Source: DRVV01 sp038868255
Lineage (GTDB): Archaea; Thermoproteota; Bathyarchaeia; Bathyarchaeales; Bathycorpusculaceae
Assembly: GCA_038868255.1 (NCBI GenBank)
Contig: JAWCTJ010000019.1
Location: 1-17,382 of the forward strand
Length of the DNA: 17,382 nucleotides
Direction of reading: 5' to 3'
The notes beneath the pieces were generated by a model that was given only the letters and a program-made list of their open reading frames with translations, did no database searches and was not told the DNA's origin. Shown here piece after piece: positions 14,208 to 17,382 of this stretch (position 1 is its first letter; each line of letters starts with the position of its first letter). Position numbers and translations under genes: made by a program.

Positions 14208-15324
14208 TGCAGCGCCGATCAGCAAGCCTTTTCAATTTCTCCACGATTCTATGTTTTATACCTGCATCCTCCAAGTCCTTTTTGATAAGGTCTATCGTTT
14301 TTACGGGTGTAGGATCTACGCCGCGTAGTATGGCTAGGTAAACGCTTACGAAATCTCCGACGAGTAATATTGAAAGCATCTTGGCAAGCCTACTCTCACC
14401 TCTGCTCCAAATCTCATAGATTCCCGCTAGATCCTTTAACACGGCTTTCTTAGTCGCTTCAATTCGACTTCGTATCTCTTCGCCTTCTTCTTTGTCTCGA
14501 ATTATTATCGCCGAGAAATATTTTGCGATACCCCCCGCGCCTTCCCAGCCAACTACTTCATTATGATTTAGTTCCGGGAAGATCTCATATTTGGCCGGGA
14601 TCTTACTATTCTCATTAAACTGTTGTTTAAAACGCTGTACAACTGAACGATAAAACCCAAAACCATAAATCACAGGCACGGTTCCGTTAATTCCTAAGGC
14701 CAACTCCTTTGAGAAGTTCTCCTTTAATGGAGTTTCAGGCGAATTTTCCATACATGTTTTCCTCATAATGCTCACAGCCTCAGAGATTTCACCTTCAACA
14801 TCTGAGGCGAGATCAAGCTTATCCATGAAAACTAACATTGGAATAAATAGATACGGCAGGGCGGCACGTGGAGGTATTCCGGCGGGAACTTTCAGGATAG
14901 GCAAGTTCATTTTCTCAGCGAGGTTGGCAAGAATACCGCCTGAGCTTATGCAGATAATCATGCAGTTTCTTTGGATTGCTTCAAGGAGGGTGCTGAGTGT
15001 TTCCTCTGTTTCCCCTGAGTAGCTTATAATGAAGACTAAGGTGCTTTTTTTAACATATGCGGGGAGACTATAACCTCTACAGACCTCTACTGGAACAGCG
15101 AGTTCACTCCATGCCCAGTCCTTAAGGAGTTCTCCTCCTATGGCGGAACCGCCCATTCCGGATACAATGATTGTTTTTGGTCGGGAATATTCTATAACAA
15201 TATTTTCAGCCATTTCAGCGGCTTTTTCATAATGTTTGGGGGCATCCATGCAGAAGGAGAGCATATTGCTTTTGTCAACTCTTCTAATTTCATCTATTTT
15301 ATCTAAGATGATTTCTCTGTACAA
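14197..15324 (-). CDS. Bifunctional phosphoglucose/phosphomannose isomerase
   Basis: This cytosolic enzyme of the archaeal PGI/PMI family interconverts fructose-6-phosphate with glucose-6-phosphate and with mannose-6-phosphate. The 375 residues contain two SIS sugar-phosphate domains. GMGGSAIGGELL (56-67) and SYSGETEETLS (101-111) bind the phosphate. IPPRAALPYLF (150-160) holds the conserved Arg153. FPELNHNEVVGWEG (249-262) carries the His254 expected to open the ring, and the C-terminal end is short. The start is TTG at 15324 with AGGAG nine bases upstream; no ATG lies near. It diverges from the RNA methyltransferase and overlaps the convergent inositol-phosphate synthase by 11 bp. Glucose-6-phosphate links it to that enzyme, and mannose-6-phosphate could feed the nucleotide-sugar enzyme of this window. 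Confidence 0.9.
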   Translation of the reverse strand: MYREIILDKIDEIRRVDKSNMLSFCMDAPKHYEKAAEMAENIVIEYSRPKTIIVSGMGGSAIGGELLKDWAWSELAVPVEVCRGYSLPAYVKKSTLVFIISYSGETEETLSTLLEAIQRNCMIICISSGGILANLAEKMNLPILKVPAGIPPRAALPYLFIPMLVFMDKLDLASDVEGEISEAVSIMRKTCMENSPETPLKENFSKELALGINGTVPVIYGFGFYRSVVQRFKQQFNENSKIPAKYEIFPELNHNEVVGWEGAGGIAKYFSAIIIRDKEEGEEIRSRIEATKKAVLKDLAGIYEIWSRGESRLAKMLSILLVGDFVSVYLAILRGVDPTPVKTIDLIKKDLEDAGIKHRIVEKLKRLADRRCTKK

Positions 15325-15375
15325 GTGCCCAATCTCCTAAAATATACTATATTGATTAGGCTTAAGGCTTTTAGC
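15325..15375. promoter_or_regulatory. Divergent promoter between the isomerase and RNA methyltransferase genes
   Basis: Fifty-one bases separate the two probable start codons. AAATATACTATATTGA (15340-15355) is AT-rich on both strands. For the plus strand, CTATATT (15347-15353) is centred 26 bases before the ATG at 15376. For the minus strand, AGGAG (15337-15333) precedes the isomerase TTG. The GTG at 15325 would abut the other gene's start with no room for a promoter, which argues against its use. Confidence 0.4.
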
Positions 15376-16257
15376 ATGTATCCGCAAAGAAATTATGTGA
15401 GGAAAATGTTGAAAGGTAAGAATATTTCAATAGCTATTCCCGCATCTGTAGTTTCAGATACCCCCCATCTGCGCGAAAAAACCTCTAAAGTTGGATTGAT
15501 AGGTCGTGCTGCCGCAATTTTCGGTGTTGATGAAATAATAATTTATAGGGATGACCCAGAGGCTAATCAGGGAAGGGACATAAATCTCATTGCCGCCCTG
15601 CTCAGTTATATGGAGACCCCTCAGTATCTTAGGAAAAAACTCTTTAGATTAAGCCCTGAACTACGTTATGCTGGGATTCTTCCGCCACTAAGGACTCCGC
15701 ATCACCCGCTAACCCGCCGAGTGAACGAACTAAAAGTAGGTGAATACCGTGATGGAGTAGTTATCTCAGATACCCGTAAAGGCGTGGTTGTGGACATAGG
15801 TGTTGAAAAACCTGCATTAGTGCCTAATGCCCACCTTACCTTAGGCAGAAGAGTGACGGTTAAAATTGTAGCTATAAATGAGCATGTAGTGGCAAAGGTT
15901 GCAGATCGCCAGGAGATCCCTGATTATTGGGGCTATACTGTAACTGCGTGGGGTAACTCGCTTGGGATGCTTGTTAAAGATCGGAGATTTGACCTGAAAA
16001 TTGCAACATCAAAGTACGGTGTTCCCTTTAATAGATTAAAAGGCATGATTCGCAATAGATGGCAGGAAGCGAAGACCATTCTAATAGCTTTCGGAGCACC
16101 CGCACAGGGATTACATGCGATTGTTAGTAAGGAGGGTTTGAAGCTTGAAAGTATTATGGACTTCGTTATTAACGTGGTTCCAGACCAGAAAACTGAAACC
16201 GTGCGGACGGAGGAGGCGCTGTTGATTTCTCTGGCTGTATTGAGCATGGCTTTTTGA
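15376..16257 (+). CDS. SPOUT-class RNA methyltransferase (PF02598 / DUF171, C9orf114-like)
   Basis: This is a predicted SAM-dependent methyltransferase of the trefoil-knot (SPOUT) superfamily; archaeal relatives are annotated as putative RNA uridine-N3 methyltransferases, so an rRNA or tRNA target is likely. From the ATG at 15376 it has 293 residues. ISIAIPASVVSDTPHLREKT (17-36) and IGRAAAIFGVDEIIIY (42-57) are the family opening. VGEYRDGVVISD to VTVKIVAINEHVVAKV (about 121-176) is an OB-like beta domain. FGAPAQGLHAIV (239-250) and NVVPDQKTETVRTEEALL (266-283) form the knot that binds SAM. A GTG at 15325 extends the frame by 17 residues but abuts the isomerase start. The ATG at 15406 is a further option, since conserved text begins near LKGKNISIAIP. 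Its position in the knot family is sure, its substrate is not. Confidence 0.85.
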   Translation: MYPQRNYVRKMLKGKNISIAIPASVVSDTPHLREKTSKVGLIGRAAAIFGVDEIIIYRDDPEANQGRDINLIAALLSYMETPQYLRKKLFRLSPELRYAGILPPLRTPHHPLTRRVNELKVGEYRDGVVISDTRKGVVVDIGVEKPALVPNAHLTLGRRVTVKIVAINEHVVAKVADRQEIPDYWGYTVTAWGNSLGMLVKDRRFDLKIATSKYGVPFNRLKGMIRNRWQEAKTILIAFGAPAQGLHAIVSKEGLKLESIMDFVINVVPDQKTETVRTEEALLISLAVLSMAF

Positions 16258-16268
16258 TGTTTAAAGGC

Positions 16269-16298
16269 TTAAATGTCCCGCTTCCATATTTATGGTCA
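16269..16298 (+). promoter_or_regulatory. Promoter for leaderless transcription of the A22 protease gene
   Basis: CTTAAAT (TTAAAT at 16269-16274) is centred 26-27 bases before the ATG at 16298. This is the same box and nearly the same spacing as at the CDF gene. No ribosome-binding sequence is present. A second ATG at 16292 is only 20 bases from the box. Confidence 0.4.
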
Positions 16299-17293
16299 TG
16301 TATTTCGACATTACGATGCCCGTCACACTTTTCGCTGTCACCATAGTTGCTATGCTTCTGAATAGAAGGATTGAAGATAAGCTGAGGACGACGTTTGAGG
16401 ATAAGGAATTAGGCATACGTGACGTAGTTATATTTGTCGCGACTATTGCGGTAATGATTTCCGTAATAGTGCTAATCCCAAAAATGGCTGTTACAACAGT
16501 GTTCCTGTTTGCTTACTCTCTTCTCATGTTCACTTTTACCTACATACTATCAGGCGTTCGAGCCAAAGCAGCGGCGATTTTCTGTGCAACCTTCGCTATA
16601 ATAAGTTTTTCAGCTGCTACCGCCAGTATTTGGGTCTATGGACTAAACGACACTTTCGTCTGCGGAACCTTAGCCCTCTATGTTCTATGTGGCTTTTCAA
16701 CTCTGGCCCTATTTTACGTGAGGCGTCAGGTTGTTGCCGACAAACGTTGGTATTTGGCTGTTTTACCTCCAGCCCTATTTTTGACGCTATATCTTTTCTA
16801 TGGTGGTACAGCAATTTGGGATCTCTACTTGTTAAATGTTTACGGCATCATATTCGCTGTTATGATAATACTTTATGTTGGAAATCTCTTTACATGGAAA
16901 TCGACTCTGGTCTTTACTGCCCTTTTAACAGTTGTGGATATCTTGTTGGTTCTTATTACCAGAACCATGGTTTCAGCAGCTACGCATGTTTCCAGCCTTA
17001 AGCTTCCAGTCTTAATAACTATGCCTACAATTCCACAAATTTTAACTCCGAAAGGGGTTCTTTATATGTCCCTCGGGCTGGGCGACTTCTTTTTCGCCGG
17101 TCTCATAGCGTTGCAAACCCTTAAAAAATTCGGTTTGAATACAGCGCTCCTGTCAGCGGCGGCTATGGGCTTCTCATTTTTTATATTTGAAACTGTGATG
17201 CTTAACATTGATGTAGCTGCTTTTCCTGGGACTGTAATGATTATTTGCGGTTGGCTACCTATACTCCTTTACAAGACTTTAGCGCGTAAATAA
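16298..17293 (+). CDS. Presenilin-like intramembrane aspartyl protease (archaeal A22 / PF06550)
   Basis: The protein cuts single-pass membrane proteins within the bilayer. Numbering is from the alternative ATG at 16292 (333 aa). About ten hydrophobic spans are seen; nine are usual. The first catalytic Asp is D216 in LLTVVDILLVL (YD in most relatives). It is followed by a family-like stretch, R-TM..A-THV--LKLPVLI (224-242). The second is D265 in the GxGD motif, SLGLGDFFFAGL (260-271). The third element near the C terminus should be PAL, but here AAFPGTVMI (309-317) is found, so Pro-Ala-Leu is replaced by Pro-Gly-Thr. Loss of PAL lowers activity in human and archaeal enzymes, though some members may differ. 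It is downstream of the methyltransferase by 40 bases and convergent with the next gene by 4 bases. No substrate is suggested by neighbours. Confidence 0.82.
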   Translation: MYFDITMPVTLFAVTIVAMLLNRRIEDKLRTTFEDKELGIRDVVIFVATIAVMISVIVLIPKMAVTTVFLFAYSLLMFTFTYILSGVRAKAAAIFCATFAIISFSAATASIWVYGLNDTFVCGTLALYVLCGFSTLALFYVRRQVVADKRWYLAVLPPALFLTLYLFYGGTAIWDLYLLNVYGIIFAVMIILYVGNLFTWKSTLVFTALLTVVDILLVLITRTMVSAATHVSSLKLPVLITMPTIPQILTPKGVLYMSLGLGDFFFAGLIALQTLKKFGLNTALLSAAAMGFSFFIFETVMLNIDVAAFPGTVMIICGWLPILLYKTLARK

Positions 17294-17297
17294 CCTT

Positions 17298-17382
17298 CTA
17301 TACTTCCTCCTCGGAAAATACTTTAATTCCATTTTCTATTAGAAGTGCAGCTGTTATTCCGTATCCTTTGATTATTTTGCCT
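17298..17382 (-). CDS. C-terminal fragment of an unidentified protein (partial)
   Basis: The minus strand is open from the window end to a TAG stop at 17300-17298. The final residues read GKIIKGYGITAALL then IENGIKVFSEEEV. The frame is well formed, with a G-Y-G turn and a probable helix A-A-L-L-I-E followed by a strand, which suggests a soluble alpha/beta protein. I do not recognise the family. The rest lies outside the window. It is convergent with the A22 protease, with only four bases between the stop codons. Confidence 0.5.
   Translation of the reverse strand, partial: GKIIKGYGITAALLIENGIKVFSEEEV

Noticed and set aside
15325..15375. GTG at 15325 as the start of the SPOUT methyltransferase
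   Set aside because: It directly abuts the isomerase start on the other strand, leaving no room for promoters. The extra 17 residues do not resemble the family opening, and the ATG at 15376 has a well-placed TATA box.
1..17382. Mobile element, CRISPR array or defence system
   Set aside because: No transposase, integrase, direct-repeat array or nuclease/effector gene is visible, and all sizeable coding regions are housekeeping or envelope genes.

Overview
This 17.4 kb window looks like chromosomal DNA of an uncultured archaeon. The archaeal markers are a digeranylgeranylglyceryl-phosphate synthase (ether lipids), an EndA-type tRNA-splicing endonuclease, archaeal/eukaryal-type AsnRS and GlyRS, a two-function phosphoglucose/phosphomannose isomerase, an archaeal presenilin-like protease and TATA-box promoters, several of them set for leaderless transcripts. 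Membership of the Bathyarchaeia or a neighbouring TACK lineage is my inference from gene content and moderate GC; the sequence alone does not prove it. I see no mobile element, CRISPR array, rRNA or tRNA, and no gene-free stretch above 300 bases (the largest gap, about 190 bases, lies between glyS and the inositol-phosphate synthase).

Layout. 1-200: C-terminal end of a P-type cation ATPase. 323-2362: AMP-forming acetyl-CoA synthetase, convergent with asnS (3698-2406, minus). 3903-5267: CDF metal transporter with three C-terminal dimerisation domains, convergent with a minus-strand group read in the order UbiA-type DGGGP synthase (8543-7683), membrane-anchored winged-helix regulator (7637-7158) and secreted or anchored beta-propeller protein (7083-5272). 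8622-9887: sugar-phosphate nucleotidylyltransferase, diverging from UbiA. 12964-9898, minus strand: glyS, then a tight DUF47(PhoU-like)-endA pair with its own promoter. 13158-14207: myo-inositol-1-phosphate synthase, convergent and overlapping by 11 bp with the phosphoglucose/phosphomannose isomerase (15324-14197). 15376-16257: SPOUT RNA methyltransferase. 16298-17293: presenilin-like (A22) intramembrane aspartyl protease. 17298-17382: C-terminal end of an unidentified minus-strand gene.

How the genes may work together. Two themes recur. One is translation and RNA maturation (AsnRS, GlyRS, EndA, SPOUT methyltransferase). The other is the envelope: core-lipid prenyl transfer, inositol phosphate from glucose-6-phosphate, interconversion of hexose-6-phosphates, a nucleotide-sugar enzyme, a cell-surface propeller, an intramembrane protease and metal transport. 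The isomerase supplies or drains the glucose-6-phosphate used by the inositol-phosphate synthase.

The most notable observations are: (i) the inositol-phosphate synthase seems to start at CTG; (ii) its family signature is altered; (iii) the CDF transporter has a triplicated C-terminal domain; (iv) the presenilin-like protease has PGT where PAL is expected; (v) a perfect 8-bp stem masks the likely ribosome-binding site of glyS; (vi) small palindromes cover the stop codons at three of five convergent junctions. I found no clear evidence of a wholly new multi-gene system. The best candidate for a little-described unit is the membrane-anchored regulator next to the propeller gene.
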